Below the pieces are notes generated by a model. The model saw nothing but the letters and a program-made list of their open reading frames with translations. It was not told where the DNA came from and did no database searches. From positions 6,425 to 41,685 of the IMG/VR virus record IMGVR_UViG_3300030389_001439: a stretch of 35,261 bases of DNA; one strand, written 5' to 3'. The stretch comes from a virus. The translations under genes and the position numbers were made by a program. Position 1 is the first letter of the stretch; each line of letters starts with the position of its first letter. Of this stretch, positions 34,306-35,261 are shown piece by piece.

Positions 34306-35261
34306 TTACGTCTTGATGATGTAGTTGAGGATTATTGTAGGCTGTACGTTGTTGTGTGCTTGACCACTACCTTGGGTTTCTGTTGATTTAGTAGTAGAAC
34401 TCTGTCCTTCTGTAGTGCTTCTCACTACTGATAAAGTTCCGTCGCTTGCTTGAGAATTAGCGGTTGTTATGTTGTGAGCGTGTGCCGGCAATTGTGCAAT
34501 GGATAGATCTTGCTGTTCGACACCGCCGACAGCACCTAGAGTATCACCATCAACTCCGTTTGTTTGACCTGTAAGACGGTCTTGCGAGGTTGTAGAACCC
34601 ATAGTATCCAAACCGGCGATGACGCGACCACGTAGATCTGGCACATTAAAGGTGCTAGAGCCATTTCCCGCACCATAGGTTGTTCCAATTGCAGAAAACA
34701 AGTCTGAAAATGTACTGCGATCAAGGGCTTGTCCGTTACAGAATTGATAGCCGGTGGGGGCGGATGTGCCAGCGTAGGGGACTATAACACCAGCCGGGGT
34801 AGACGCAGATGTCTGGCTCGCTATGTACGCTTTGATTGACTGCTGTGTGGCAAGAGCCGTAGCACTGTCTGATGCAAAGTTGTCTTCGTCCAGAATACTA
34901 GTTACCGATGCACCGCTTGCAAGTGTAACTTGACTGAACGTACCAGCGGCGGCACTGTTAGCTCCAATTGTTGTTCCGTCAATTGCGCCAGAGTCAATGT
35001 CTACTTTACTAATATCAACTTCACCAGTTCCATTTGGCGTTATGGTAATGTTACCATTAGTATCAGTGCTTGTGATTGCGTTGCCATTGACATTTATATT
35101 ATCTACATCAACGCTTCCCAGTGTAAGCCCTGCGGCTGTGTAGCTAATATTGCCAGTAGAATCTGCTGTAGCTGTAGTTGTACCGAAGGCAAATTTATCT
35201 GCACTTTCGTCCCAAATTATTACAGCATTGTCGCCCGTGCTACCACGCTCAATTATAATCC
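34306..35261 (-). CDS. Tail fibre with C-terminal tail-collar domain (5' end beyond window)
   Basis: The minus-strand frame is open from the right edge to a TAA at 34308-34306, at least 318 codons. From the edge it begins I-I-I-E-R-G-S-T-G-D-N and continues with beta-repeat-like segments (I-T-P-N-G-T-G-E-V-D-I-S, N-I-N-V-N-G-N-A-I-T-S), then A-T-Q-Q-S-I-K-A-Y-I and the phage tail collar pattern (P-T-G-Y-Q-F-C-N-G-Q-A and T-Y-G-A-G-N-G-S-S-T-F-N-V-P-D-L-R-G-R). A low-complexity Ser/Thr/Gln end follows. Such domains form trimeric fibres for host recognition. The N-terminal attachment region is outside the window. Confidence 0.88.
   Translation of the reverse strand, partial: IIIERGSTGDNAVIIWDESADKFAFGTTTATADSTGNISYTAAGLTLGSVDVDNINVNGNAITSTDTNGNITITPNGTGEVDISKVDIDSGAIDGTTIGANSAAAGTFSQVTLASGASVTSILDEDNFASDSATALATQQSIKAYIASQTSASTPAGVIVPYAGTSAPTGYQFCNGQALDRSTFSDLFSAIGTTYGAGNGSSTFNVPDLRGRVIAGLDTMGSTTSQDRLTGQTNGVDGDTLGAVGGVEQQDLSIAQLPAHAHNITTANSQASDGTLSVVRSTTEGQSSTTKSTETQGSGQAHNNVQPTIILNYIIKT

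Overview
The window looks like about two thirds of the genome of a tailed dsDNA phage (Caudoviricetes), most likely a marine podovirus-type phage that may be temperate. This rests on a complete T7-style replication set (primase, DnaB/gp4-like helicase, family A DNA polymerase, acidic-tailed ssDNA-binding candidate, Cas4/RecB-like nuclease, T7 endonuclease I-like resolvase), a class I ribonucleotide reductase pair, a tyrosine integrase, a GH108 endolysin with holin and small membrane proteins, large virion proteins and a tail-collar fibre. The polymerase carries a DnaJ-like zinc finger between its exonuclease and polymerase domains, an arrangement I recall from SAR116 phage HMO-2011. The lineage assignment is inference. 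The host cannot be fixed: a GcrA-like HTH protein hints at an alphaproteobacterium, while a gamma/beta-type LexA-like palindrome points elsewhere. Terminase, portal, major capsid, tail tube and any phage RNA polymerase are not in the window.

Layout. (1) 1-3676, leftward: twelve tightly packed small genes with 1-14 nt overlaps. Most products are very basic and several share a K-x-GG motif. The set also includes a SET-domain methyltransferase and a small structural protein. The first gene runs off the left edge. (2) 3677-5514, non-coding: two near-identical leftward sigma70-like promoters, a dense field of palindromes and direct repeats (including a LexA-like site and 28-29 bp iterons), then a G+C-richer stretch able to form many hairpins that leads into the rightward genes. 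(3) 5515-10766, rightward early genes, mostly conserved phage proteins of unknown function, with a papain-like cysteine protease candidate and a DUF932 protein, ending in a terminator that abuts a tRNA-Cys(GCA) gene. (4) 10908-12484: HTH regulator, two small proteins and the integrase. (5) 12468-21418: replication and recombination genes. (6) 21418-24577: nrdA and nrdB in two segments separated by a terminator, then a possible small RNA. (7) 24706-35261, leftward: tail fibre (cut by the right edge), membrane/lysis genes, endolysin, and internal virion or ejection-type proteins.

The two leftward blocks lie at opposite window ends and both run toward the left. If the genome is circular or circularly permuted, one leftward late unit could start at the control region near 3.7-5 kb, pass through the unseen head genes and finish at 24.7 kb. 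The rightward unit would then run from about 5.5 to 24.6 kb and converge on it. Promoter logic supports this in part: the two leftward promoters and the promoter of the possible small RNA share one architecture, TTGAC(A/T)-N16-TATAAC.

For further attention: the SET methyltransferase directly downstream of, and in frame with, a lysine-rich repeat protein; the structured RNA candidate before the early genes; the small RNA candidate at the convergent junction; the LexA-like operator; and the six consecutive 11-residue repeats in the 675-residue virion protein. Several real genes are shorter than 60 codons (5715, 9639, 11196, 13555, 14199, 21239, 24467) and are listed individually.
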